Source of the DNA: Actinomycetes bacterium
GTDB lineage: Bacteria; Actinomycetota; Acidimicrobiia; Acidimicrobiales; Ilumatobacteraceae
Length of the DNA stretch: 39,017 nucleotides
Reading direction: 5' to 3'
Assembly: GCA_025351965.1 (NCBI GenBank)
Contig: JANXUX010000451.1
Coordinates: forward strand, 1 to 39,017
Positions 24,594-32,054 of the stretch are shown here, one piece after another. The position numbers were made by a program, and so were the translations under genes. The notes below the pieces were generated by a model. The model had not been told where the DNA came from. It ran no database searches and worked only from the letters and a program-made list of their open reading frames with translations. Each line of letters opens with the position of its first letter. Position 1 is the first letter of the stretch.

Positions 24594-25334
24594 TCAGCGT
24601 CCGTGATGACGTCGCTCTCGGCGACCGGAGCGGTCTTTCACCCACAGCGACAGCACCATCACGAAGCCCTCCCGGACGATGCCCTGGGACATCTTCGAGA
24701 CACCCTTGGTCCGGTCGCGGAAGGTGATCGGGATCTCGACGATCTTGCCGCCGGAGCGGACGAGTCGGTGCGTCATCTCGACCTGGAAGCCGTATCCCTC
24801 GGTGCGAATCGTCTCGAACTCCATCAGCTCGACCAGCGCCGAGCTGCGATACGCGCGGTACCCGGCAGTGGCGTCGTTGACGGCGAGGCCGAGCACACCG
24901 GCCGAATAGCGGTTGGCCCAGCGCGACAACTCGCGCCGCTTGCGCGGCCAGTTCTCGGTGATGCCCCCCGGCACGTAACGACTGCCGATCGCGAGGTCGG
25001 CTCCGTGCTCGACCGCAGACACCAGAGCCGGGATCATGACCGGATCGTGGGAGAAGTCGGCGTCGATCTGGATGCAGATCTCGGCGCCGCCGTCGATCGC
25101 TGACCGCATCCCGGCCCGGTAGGCGCCGCCGAGGCCGGACTTGGTCGCGCGCCGCAACAACTGCAGGTCGTCGACGGACGACATCAACCCGTCGACCAGC
25201 TCAGCAGTACCGTCCGGGCTGCTGTCGTCGACGACCAGGATGCCGACGTCGGGAGCGTTCGCACGGATCGCCCGTACGAGCGGCTCGATGTTCTCCGCCT
25301 CGTTGTAGGTGGGCACGATGGCCACGGCACGCAC
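24594..25334 (-). CDS. Polyprenol-phosphate sugar transferase (GT2, dolichol-P-mannose synthase-like)
   Basis: The 246-residue cytoplasmic GT2 enzyme starts RAVAIVPTYNEAENI and has VDDSSPDGT (res. 35-43), the metal-binding DAD (91-93) in QIDADFSHDP, GSRYVPGG and a C-terminal ITFRDRTKGVSKMS. This pattern matches Ppm1/DPM1-type synthases that load mannose or another sugar from a nucleotide donor onto polyprenyl phosphate for envelope glycosylation. It lacks the C-terminal membrane domain of some relatives. GTG 25334 is preceded by TAGGCT and 7 nt, so the longer frame to 25418 is rejected. Confidence 0.9.
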   Translation of the reverse strand: MRAVAIVPTYNEAENIEPLVRAIRANAPDVGILVVDDSSPDGTAELVDGLMSSVDDLQLLRRATKSGLGGAYRAGMRSAIDGGAEICIQIDADFSHDPVMIPALVSAVEHGADLAIGSRYVPGGITENWPRKRRELSRWANRYSAGVLGLAVNDATAGYRAYRSSALVELMEFETIRTEGYGFQVEMTHRLVRSGGKIVEIPITFRDRTKGVSKMSQGIVREGFVMVLSLWVKDRSGRRERRHHGR

Positions 25335-25341
25335 GCCGGTC

Positions 25342-25347
25342 AGCCTA
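25342..25347 (-). promoter_or_regulatory. -10 box (TAGGCT) of GT2 gene, probable leaderless start
   Basis: TAGGCT is followed by GACCGGC (7 nt) and GTG 25334. The same GACCGGCGTG string follows the -10 box of the response-regulator gene. Confidence 0.6.
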
Positions 25348-25378
25348 GGACCCTCGTGGTTCGGCACAGCAAACGCCC

Positions 25379-25384
25379 TACGAT
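25379..25384 (+). promoter_or_regulatory. -10 box (TACGAT) of small membrane protein/IMPase operon
   Basis: TACGAT is followed by 6 nt and GTG 25391. It is back to back with the GT2 promoter, in a 56-nt divergent gap, so the two -35 regions must overlap. Confidence 0.6.
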
Positions 25385-25390
25385 GACCGC

Positions 25391-25687
25391 GTGCCCGAAC
25401 GTCTTGACGAACGACCACTGTCCGCGCTTCCCTCTCCGGCGGCTCGGGCCGCAGCCTTCGCAGCCATCCTCCTCGGTGGCCTCGCCGGCGGGCTGATCGG
25501 GTACAGCCTCGTTCGTGTGCAGTGCGACGGTGAGTGCGGGTTCGGCAAGGGGCTCGGCGCGTTCATCGGCGCAGTCGCCGCGGCGATCGGTATGAGCGTG
25601 GTCGCCATCCTCGTGCTCCGCGCTCTCGGCGAGTGGAAGACGATCGAGGATCGCCGCCAGAGTGGCGGCGGCGGAGCGCAACCGTGA
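25391..25687 (+). CDS. Small two-helix membrane protein, function unknown
   Basis: 98 residues with two hydrophobic helices (about res. 19-42 and 52-77) joined by a short loop containing VQCDGECGFG with two cysteines (C45, C49), a Pro-rich N-terminus and a Gly-rich C-terminus. No recognised family. Its stop overlaps the GTG of the phosphatase gene (GTGA), so the two are translationally coupled and may work together at the membrane, but nothing in the sequence shows how. Confidence 0.8.
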   Translation: MPERLDERPLSALPSPAARAAAFAAILLGGLAGGLIGYSLVRVQCDGECGFGKGLGAFIGAVAAAIGMSVVAILVLRALGEWKTIEDRRQSGGGGAQP

Positions 25688-26568
25688 CCGATGCCGGCGC
25701 CGGCACGCCATCCGACACGGCGCCACCCGACACGGCGTCGCTCGACACGGCGTCGCTCGACGCATCGTCGCGCGGGCGATCCTCGCTCGGCAGCGAACTG
25801 CGTCGCTTCGCCGGCGACCTGGCCATGCGTGCCGGCACCGCGGTCGTCGAAGCTCGCCGGTCCGGCACCGGAACCGTGGACACCAAGTCCACACCGACGG
25901 ACATGGTCACCGAGCACGATCGGGTCGCGGAGGCCCTGATCGTCGGAGCGCTCCGTATGGAACGACCCGACGACGGCATCATCGGCGAAGAGGGAACCGC
26001 TGACGAGGGCACGAGCGGCGTGCAGTGGTTCATCGATCCGATCGACGGGACGACCAACTTCATGTACGGCCTGCCCGGCTACGCCGTGTCGATCGGCGCG
26101 TCGGACACCCACGGGCGGCTCGCCGGAGCCGTGTACGTGCCCGCGACGGGAGAGCTGTTCAGCGCTGCTCGCGGGGAGGGCGCCACCGTCAACGGCATCT
26201 CGATCACGTGCTCGACCACGACCGATCTCACCCAAGCCCTCGTTGCGACCGGTTTCAACTACCACCGCGAGGTCCGCCTTCGCCAGGCTGCACGCCTGCC
26301 GTACATGATTGGCGAGATCCGCGACATCCGCCGGCTCGGTGCCGCAGCCGTTGACCTCTGCTACGCCGCCGCCGGTCGCGTCGACGGCTATTTCGAGGAA
26401 GGCCTCGGGGCCTGGGACCTGGCCGCCGGTGTGCTCATCGCCACCGAAGCCGGTTGTGTCACCGGCGACTTCGCCGGCGACGCGGTACGCCCGGCCGAAG
26501 TGCTGGTCGCCAACCCGGCGTTGTTCGAGTCGCTGCGCGCCCTGATCAACGCCGCCACTCACCGGTAG
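25684..26568 (+). CDS. Inositol monophosphatase family protein
   Basis: The 294-residue protein has the metal-dependent phosphatase motifs: STPTDMVTEHDR (res. 69-80), IIGEEG (99-104), WFIDPIDGTTNF (115-126) and the late GAWDLAAGVLIATEAG. Likely Mg-dependent hydrolysis of inositol phosphate or a related sugar phosphate; histidinol-phosphatase (HisN) and PAP phosphatase members look alike, so the substrate is open. The first ~30 residues are low-complexity with a DTAPP/DTASL/DTASL pentapeptide repeat encoded by a 15-bp direct repeat. GTG 25684 overlaps the upstream stop; a start nearer residue 47 (Met) would also keep the domain intact. Confidence 0.88.
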   Translation: MTDAGAGTPSDTAPPDTASLDTASLDASSRGRSSLGSELRRFAGDLAMRAGTAVVEARRSGTGTVDTKSTPTDMVTEHDRVAEALIVGALRMERPDDGIIGEEGTADEGTSGVQWFIDPIDGTTNFMYGLPGYAVSIGASDTHGRLAGAVYVPATGELFSAARGEGATVNGISITCSTTTDLTQALVATGFNYHREVRLRQAARLPYMIGEIRDIRRLGAAAVDLCYAAAGRVDGYFEEGLGAWDLAAGVLIATEAGCVTGDFAGDAVRPAEVLVANPALFESLRALINAATHR

Positions 26569-26607
26569 CCACATCGCCGGAGACCAGCACTGATCGGTCG
26601 CCCGACC

Positions 26608-26613
26608 TATGCT
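26608..26613 (+). promoter_or_regulatory. -10 box (TATGCT) of mtrA-like operon, probable leaderless start
   Basis: TATGCT is followed by GACCGGC (7 nt) and GTG 26621. It covers the upstream in-frame ATG 26609, which argues against that start. Confidence 0.6.
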
Positions 26614-26620
26614 GACCGGC

Positions 26621-27301
26621 GTGGGAACTCGAATTCTGAGCGTCGAGGACGACGAGCGCATCCGTACCGCTGTGAAGCTGGCGCTCGAGGACGAGGGATG
26701 GACCGTCGATGAGGCGGGCAGCGGTGAGGAAGCAATCGAGCTGTTCCATCGTGGCTCCCCCGATGTCGTCCTGATCGACATCATGCTGCCCGGCATCGAT
26801 GGGTTCGAGCTCTGCCGTCATCTGCGCAAGACCAGCGACGTCCCGATCGTGATGGTGACGGCGCGAGCAGACACGCACGACGTGGTCGCCGGCCTCGAAG
26901 CCGGTGCGGACGACTACCTCACCAAGCCCTTCGCCCCGAAGGAGCTCTCGGCCCGCATCCGCGCCCTGCTGCGCCGTATCCGGCCGATGAGTCCCGGGCA
27001 CACCAAGCTCGTGTTCGGCGATCTGGAGATCATCCCGGACGAGGGCAAGGTGTTGCGTGCCGGCGTCGAACTGCACCTGACCAAGACCGAGTTCCGGCTG
27101 CTCGTCGAGCTCGGCCAGAACCCGGGTCGTGTGTTCAGCCGGGAGACGCTGCTCGACAAGGTCTGGGGTTACGACTACTTCGGTGACGGCCGACTCGTCG
27201 ACGTCCACATCCGCCGCCTGCGCACCAAGGTCGAGGCCGATGCGGCCAATCCCCGTCACGTGGTCACGGTACGAGGTCTGGGCTACCGCCTCCAGTCGTG
27301 A
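26621..27301 (+). CDS. mtrA: OmpR-family response regulator, MtrA-like
   Basis: The 226-residue protein has a receiver domain with acidic pocket EDD (res. 9-11), phospho-acceptor Asp53 (LIDIMLPG), Thr80 and Lys102 (TKPFAPKEL), then a winged-helix DNA-binding domain with LTKTEFRLL, VWGYDYFGDGRLVDVHIRRL and VRGLGYRL. The order regulator-kinase-GerMN lipoprotein matches the actinobacterial MtrA-MtrB-LpqB system, which links envelope state to division and wall genes; the name mtrA is given on this synteny. Its stop overlaps the kinase GTG (GTGA). Confidence 0.9.
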   Translation: MGTRILSVEDDERIRTAVKLALEDEGWTVDEAGSGEEAIELFHRGSPDVVLIDIMLPGIDGFELCRHLRKTSDVPIVMVTARADTHDVVAGLEAGADDYLTKPFAPKELSARIRALLRRIRPMSPGHTKLVFGDLEIIPDEGKVLRAGVELHLTKTEFRLLVELGQNPGRVFSRETLLDKVWGYDYFGDGRLVDVHIRRLRTKVEADAANPRHVVTVRGLGYRLQS

Positions 27302-28800
27302 CCGACACCGTCCGAGACCTCTCGGTCGTGGAGCCGGTCGTCGAGCCGGTCGACGACGAGCCGCTGGTCAGGCGAACGGCCCGGACGCTGTCCCGCTTTC
27401 GTGTGCAGCGGCTCGGTCTGCGCACGCGCATCCTGCTCACGTTCAGCCTCGGATTTCTCGCCCTGTCCGTCTTCTTGGCGGCGATCACGTTCACGTTCAC
27501 CCGCAGCACGTTGGTCAAGCAACGTGAGCGGGCGAGCATCGATCAGGCCTACCGCGACGCGAGCATCGCCGTCAGTGAGCTGCGCAGTTCACCGGCCACC
27601 GGAACCGGCGCGATCGCACGATTGACGTCGATCGGCGTCACCGGGCCGCTGCTGAACTATCGCGACGCGTGGGTCGGTGGAAGCGGGAACTTCGGCGACG
27701 ACGCGGTCCCTGGCGCGCTCAAGTCGACCGTGCTCGACAACCAGCCGGCGCGGATGGTCGTGACCATCGATGGCCGGCCGGTCCTCATCGTCGGTGTGCC
27801 GCTCACCGAGGTCGGCGGTGCCTATTTCGAGTTCTTCGACCTGACCGAGGTGAACGACACGCTCCGCAGTGTCGGACTGTCCTTGATCTTCGCCGGGTTC
27901 ATCACGACGCTCTTCGGCGTGGTCCTCGGATCGGTCGCCTCGCGGCGAGCCGTGAAGCCGCTCGGCGACGCCGCACAGGCTGCGAAGGCCATCGCCGGTG
28001 GACGCCTCGACACCCGCCTCGAGACCAGCGACGACCACGACCTACGCCTACTCGCCAACTCCTTCAACGACATGGCGTCGGCGCTCCAGCTCCGCGTCGA
28101 GCGAGACGCTCGGTTCGCAAGCGATGTCAGCCACGAGCTGCGCTCGCCGCTGATGACGCTCGCCGCCTCTGTCCAGGTCATGCAGGCCCGACGCGACGAG
28201 ATGCCCGAGCGAGCCCAGTACGCGCTCGACCTGCTCGTGGCCGACGTGGCCCGGTTTCAGGGTCTCGTCGAGGACCTGCTCGAGATCTCCCGTTTCGACG
28301 CCGGAGCGATCCGTCTCCACCTCGAGGACCTTCTCGTCGCCGAGCTCGTTCGCCAGGCCGTCGCCGTCAGCAGCCTACCGACCACCCCGATCGCGGTCAG
28401 CGAGCGCGCCGAGGGGCTCATCATGCAGGTCGACCGGCGGCGTCTGGCACGCGTCATCGCCAACCTGATCGACAACGCGCGCCTACACGGTGGGGGCGAG
28501 CCAGAGGTAACCGTCACCGAGGCCGAAAACGACGGCGAACCGCTCGGTCATGTGTGGATCGCCGTCGAGGACCACGGCGCCGGAGTTCCGCTCGAAGAAC
28601 GTCACCTCATCTTCGAACGCTTCGCGCGCGGTGCCGTCGCTGGCCGTCGCAGCAGCAGCGACGGCGCAGGGCTCGGGCTCGCACTCGTCGACGAGCACGT
28701 CCGCCTCCACGGCGGCAACATCCGGGTCGAGGACCGCCGCGACGGCGAGCCGGGCGCACGCTTCGTGATCGAGCTGCCGGCCGAGGAGGCAGGAGTATGA
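27298..28800 (+). CDS. mtrB: Sensor histidine kinase, MtrB-like
   Basis: The 500-residue kinase has TM1 (about res. 45-68), an extracellular sensor of about 120 residues, TM2 (192-213), a HAMP region (SRRAVKPLGDAAQAAKAIA), a HisKA domain with SDVSHELRSPL (phospho-His279) and a HATPase domain. The HATPase motifs are N-box NLIDNARLHGGG (389-400), G1 DHGAGV (425-430) and G2 DGAGLGLAL (455-463). SDVSHELR is also the wording of mycobacterial MtrB. Coupled by 4-nt overlaps to the regulator upstream and the lipoprotein downstream. Confidence 0.92.
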   Translation: MTDTVRDLSVVEPVVEPVDDEPLVRRTARTLSRFRVQRLGLRTRILLTFSLGFLALSVFLAAITFTFTRSTLVKQRERASIDQAYRDASIAVSELRSSPATGTGAIARLTSIGVTGPLLNYRDAWVGGSGNFGDDAVPGALKSTVLDNQPARMVVTIDGRPVLIVGVPLTEVGGAYFEFFDLTEVNDTLRSVGLSLIFAGFITTLFGVVLGSVASRRAVKPLGDAAQAAKAIAGGRLDTRLETSDDHDLRLLANSFNDMASALQLRVERDARFASDVSHELRSPLMTLAASVQVMQARRDEMPERAQYALDLLVADVARFQGLVEDLLEISRFDAGAIRLHLEDLLVAELVRQAVAVSSLPTTPIAVSERAEGLIMQVDRRRLARVIANLIDNARLHGGGEPEVTVTEAENDGEPLGHVWIAVEDHGAGVPLEERHLIFERFARGAVAGRRSSSDGAGLGLALVDEHVRLHGGNIRVEDRRDGEPGARFVIELPAEEAGV

Positions 28801-29438
28801 GGATCGACCGGCTCGGGCGTCCCGTGCTCGTGCGTCCTGTGCTCGCGACGCTCGCGCTCGCCGGCGTCCTTGTGTCGTGCGGTATCGACTCCGACACCAG
28901 CCCGCGCCCGATCCGTGACAGCGACCGGCCCGACATCACCACACCGGCAGCGCCGAGCGCCGGTCCGACGATCGGCACCGACCGGATCTATCTGCTCGCC
29001 CCCGAGTCGCCCAACGATGTACAACGGCTGCGGCCGGCACAGCGCAATGTCGGCGACTCGGCCACCCAGCGGCTGCAGTCGCTGTTCAGCGCGCTGAGCA
29101 TCGTGGAGACCAGCCAGCGACTGCGCACCGCGCTACCCGACGGCCTGCACCTGCACACTGCAGTCCTCCAGGCCAGCGGCACGCTGATCGTCGACGTCTC
29201 TGACGAACTCCTCGATCTGACGAGCACGAACCTCATCGAGGCCGTCGCCCAAATCGTCTTCACCGCGTCCGAGGTACGCAATGTCCAGCGCGTGGATCTC
29301 CTTGTCGATGGCCGTGCCCGCCAGTGGCCGGCGAGCGACGGCGAGCTGCAGACCGGGGCGCTCACCGTCTACGACTACCCCGGATTCGTCGAGAGCACCC
29401 AGCCGGCGTTCCCGGCAGTGCCCTCCCCCGATTCGTGA
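28797..29438 (+). CDS. GerMN-domain lipoprotein (short LpqB-like)
   Basis: The 213-residue product has a basic start, hydrophobic segment and lipobox LVSC with Cys28, so it is a membrane-anchored lipoprotein. The rest is a single GerMN domain (IYLLAPESPND... through LIVDVSDELLDL, EAVAQIVFTASEV and VDLLVDGRARQWP). In mycobacteria LpqB modulates MtrB and carries a C-terminal beta-propeller after its GerMN part; here that propeller is absent and the protein stops soon after the domain. ATG overlaps the kinase stop (ATGA), so partnership with the kinase is likely. Confidence 0.88.
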   Translation: MRIDRLGRPVLVRPVLATLALAGVLVSCGIDSDTSPRPIRDSDRPDITTPAAPSAGPTIGTDRIYLLAPESPNDVQRLRPAQRNVGDSATQRLQSLFSALSIVETSQRLRTALPDGLHLHTAVLQASGTLIVDVSDELLDLTSTNLIEAVAQIVFTASEVRNVQRVDLLVDGRARQWPASDGELQTGALTVYDYPGFVESTQPAFPAVPSPDS

Positions 29439-29501
29439 CGCCTGCGCCGTTGCGCCGGACGAAACGTGCGTGCAGTTGCAGCGGCGTGGTAGGAACTGGG
29501 C

Positions 29502-29870
29502 ATGGCATGGGATTCGACACGAAAGGTGCCCTGGCGGAGGCTGATCCGCGAGTGGCTGATCTACGTGGGAATCGCCGGCGTCGGGTTCGTGATCTATTAC
29601 CTCGCCAAGGGCAAGAAGCTGGAGATCGGACTGTTCGCCGGATTGCTGTCGAGCGGCCCGATGTACCTCGTGTTCGGCGGCGTGCTCGCCAAGTTCGGGT
29701 ATCAGCGCAAGACGATGAAAGACCTCCGCGCCGCCAAGGCCGCCCAACCCGTGGCCGTGTCGGCCCGGTCGGGCAGCGGCGGCGGTGCCGCCGGGGTGCG
29801 CAACCGACCTGCGCCGACCCGGCGCACCTCGACCGGACCGTCACAACACCGCAAACCCAAACGACGCTGA
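29502..29870 (+). CDS. Small membrane protein with basic C-terminal tail, function unknown
   Basis: 122 residues: two hydrophobic helices (about res. 19-35, IYVGIAGVGFVIYYLA, and 42-62, LFAGLLSSGPMYLVFGGVLA), a charged segment KFGYQRKTMKDLRAAK and a disordered tail rich in Arg, Ser and Pro (ends QHRKPKRR). Resembles small DUF-type actinobacterial membrane proteins but no family is recognised. TAGGAA lies 6 nt before the ATG, close to the leaderless pattern. The glpK start follows its stop by 1 nt. Confidence 0.8.
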   Translation: MAWDSTRKVPWRRLIREWLIYVGIAGVGFVIYYLAKGKKLEIGLFAGLLSSGPMYLVFGGVLAKFGYQRKTMKDLRAAKAAQPVAVSARSGSGGGAAGVRNRPAPTRRTSTGPSQHRKPKRR

Positions 29871-29871
29871 A

Positions 29872-31368
29872 ATGGCCGATGATCGCTGCGTGATCGCACT
29901 CGATGCCGGGACCACGGGAGTGCGCGCCCGCGCCGTGTTCGTGGACGGTCGCGCGCCCGTTTCGTCGTACCGCGAGTTCACCCAGTTCTTCCCCGCACCG
30001 GGTTGGGTCGAGCACGACGCCAGCGAGATCTGGGACGCTGTCTCGGCCACGCTCGTCGATGTCGTCGATCGTCTCCCTGCGCCGCCGCTGGCGATCGGCA
30101 TCACCAACCAGCGCGAGACCGTGGTTGCCTGGAGCCGCTCGACAGGCCGGCCGTTGCACCGCGCGATCGTCTGGCAGGACCGACGTACCGCCGCACGATG
30201 TGACGAACTGGCTGCCGGCGGTGCGCTGGCGATGGTCCGTGAGCGCACCGGTCTCGTTCTCGACCCGTACTTCAGCGGGACCAAGTTCGCGTGGCTGCTG
30301 AACGAGGGAGGCGTCGAGGACTCCCCCGACCTGGCCCTCGGCACCATCGACTCGTGGCTGCTGTGGAACCTGACCGGCGGTGAGGTCCACGCCACGGATC
30401 CCTCGAACGCGAGCCGGACCATGCTGTTCGACATCCACACCCTCGAGTGGGACGCAGAGCTCTGCACGCTCCTCGGCGTGCCGATCAAGGCCCTTCCCAC
30501 CGTGGGTCCGTCGAGCGGACGCTTCGGGGTGACCAGCGACCGGTGCGGCGTACCGGCCGGCATCCCGATTTCGGGCATCGCCGGCGACCAGCAGAGCGCG
30601 CTCTTCGGCCAGGCCTGCTTCGAGCCGGGGATGGCCAAGAACACCTACGGCACCGGGAGCTTCGTCCTCCTCAACATCGGTCCCACGTGCCCACCCCCGA
30701 CCGACGGCATGCTGACGACCGTTGCCTGGACGCTCGCAGACGGCACCACCACCTACGCCCTCGAGGGCGCGATCTTCGTCACCGGCGCCGCCGTGCAGTG
30801 GTTGCGCGACGGTCTGCAGATCATCGCCTCGGCGGCCGACATCGGCCCGCTGGCCGAGACGGTGCCCGACAGTGGCGGCGTCTACGTCGTCCCGGCGTTC
30901 ACGGGACTCGGGAGCCCCTGGTGGGACCCGTACGCTCGCGGCACGATCGTCGGCATCACTCGCGGATCCGGCCGCGGCCAGATCGCCCGGGCCGTGATCG
31001 AGTCGATGACATACCAGGTGCGCGATGTGGTCGACGCGATGACCGCCGCGTCCGGCACACCGCTACGCGACCTGCGCGTCGACGGGGGCGCCTCGACGAT
31101 GAACATGATGTTGCAGATGCAAGCCGATCAGTTGGGTGTCATCGTGCGTCGCCCGGTGGACCAGGAGACGACGGCACTGGGAGCCGCGTTCCTCGCCGGT
31201 CTTGCCGAGGGCGTCTGGCCGTCGCTGGGCGCGATCACCGAGCAGTGGGTCCTCGACGCCGAGTTCATTCCTGCCGAGGACCGCACGCTCGCGGACCTGT
31301 TCCACGGACAGTGGCTACGCGCCGTCGAGCGGAGCCGTCAGCAGGCCGTCGATCACCCGGCCGAGTAG
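29872..31368 (+). CDS. glpK: Glycerol kinase
   Basis: FGGY-family kinase making glycerol 3-phosphate from glycerol and ATP. The 498-residue protein has the N-terminal phosphate loop ALDAGTTGVRA (res. 9-19), GITNQRETVVAWSR, WQDRRTAARC, LGTIDSWLLWNLTGGEVHAT, DPSNASRTMLFDIHTLEWD, ISGIAGDQQSALFGQ, the KNTYGTGSF adenosine-binding region and RVDGGASTMNMMLQMQAD. These agree closely with E. coli GlpK. No transporter or glpD is adjacent. Its last 54 nt overlap the convergent ACT-domain gene. ATG 29872 is 1 nt after the preceding stop; longer frames upstream are rejected. Confidence 0.95.
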   Translation: MADDRCVIALDAGTTGVRARAVFVDGRAPVSSYREFTQFFPAPGWVEHDASEIWDAVSATLVDVVDRLPAPPLAIGITNQRETVVAWSRSTGRPLHRAIVWQDRRTAARCDELAAGGALAMVRERTGLVLDPYFSGTKFAWLLNEGGVEDSPDLALGTIDSWLLWNLTGGEVHATDPSNASRTMLFDIHTLEWDAELCTLLGVPIKALPTVGPSSGRFGVTSDRCGVPAGIPISGIAGDQQSALFGQACFEPGMAKNTYGTGSFVLLNIGPTCPPPTDGMLTTVAWTLADGTTTYALEGAIFVTGAAVQWLRDGLQIIASAADIGPLAETVPDSGGVYVVPAFTGLGSPWWDPYARGTIVGITRGSGRGQIARAVIESMTYQVRDVVDAMTAASGTPLRDLRVDGGASTMNMMLQMQADQLGVIVRRPVDQETTALGAAFLAGLAEGVWPSLGAITEQWVLDAEFIPAEDRTLADLFHGQWLRAVERSRQQAVDHPAE

Positions 31369-31962
31369 CCCGACCTGCAGCCGTTCACGGGTGTGGAAGG
31401 GTCGGTCGCCACGGCCGGCCGCGACCGAGACTCCCGCGCCGTCGAGATGCACCCACACGACGTCACCGGGGGCCGATGCACCGAAGCCGGTCGCCGGGAT
31501 GTGCCGGCTGCCGGCGAAGAACGCGGCCAGCCAGTTGCGGTCGGGCGGCGTGCCTCGCTCGACGAGGGTGTCACCGTCGTCAGTGCGCATCGCCATCGCC
31601 CACACCCCGTCGACGAGGTACAGCAACCAATCGCAGAACGCATCGAGGCGCTCGGCCGGCTCGGTCTCGACCAGCGCCGCGGTGATCTCGAGCGCGAGCA
31701 TCCCCGCGTCGGGACGGTTGGGATCGATGGGTCGCACGTCCTCGACAGCGACGCCGTCGACCTGGGCGATCTCGGCGAGCAACAGCTCGCGGGCCACCTC
31801 GTCGGGGAGGCTGACGACGAGCTCGTCGATCGCGCTCCCGCCGCCGCGCTCGAGGATCTCGATGCCCACCACGTCGCCCCGAACCGCGCCGATGCGGCTC
31901 GCGACCTGACCGAGCGCGCCAGGACGATCCGGCAACCACACCCGCACGACATACGAACTCAC
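31315..31962 (-). CDS. ACT-domain protein, function unknown
   Basis: The 215-residue protein begins with a clear ACT domain (YVVRVWLPDRPGALGQVASR, res. 4-23, through about 78), followed by a ~135-residue region of unknown fold (ITAALVETEPAERLDAFCDW...). ACT domains bind amino acids or similar ligands, so a sensory or regulatory role is likely. The neighbouring AlaC-type aminotransferase on the same strand makes an amino-acid link plausible but unproven. Its 3' end overlaps glpK by 54 nt tail to tail. Start is GTG 31962; no TANNNT box precedes it, and the 92-nt gap to alaC has nothing recognisable. Confidence 0.82.
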   Translation of the reverse strand: MSSYVVRVWLPDRPGALGQVASRIGAVRGDVVGIEILERGGGSAIDELVVSLPDEVARELLLAEIAQVDGVAVEDVRPIDPNRPDAGMLALEITAALVETEPAERLDAFCDWLLYLVDGVWAMAMRTDDGDTLVERGTPPDRNWLAAFFAGSRHIPATGFGASAPGDVVWVHLDGAGVSVAAGRGDRPFHTRERLQVGLLGRVIDGLLTAPLDGA

Positions 31963-32054
31963 GCCGCCAGTGAGTCAGTCGCAGGTTCCCAGCCGGTCAC
32001 GACTTTGTGTCCATTGCATGAACCGTCGCCACGCCCGGCGCCAAGAGCCAGCGA

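Noticed and set aside
25378-26796. A 472-codon minus-strand frame opposite the IMPase and response-regulator genes
   Set aside because: Antisense shadow of high-GC genes; covers two unrelated real genes and the promoter between them.
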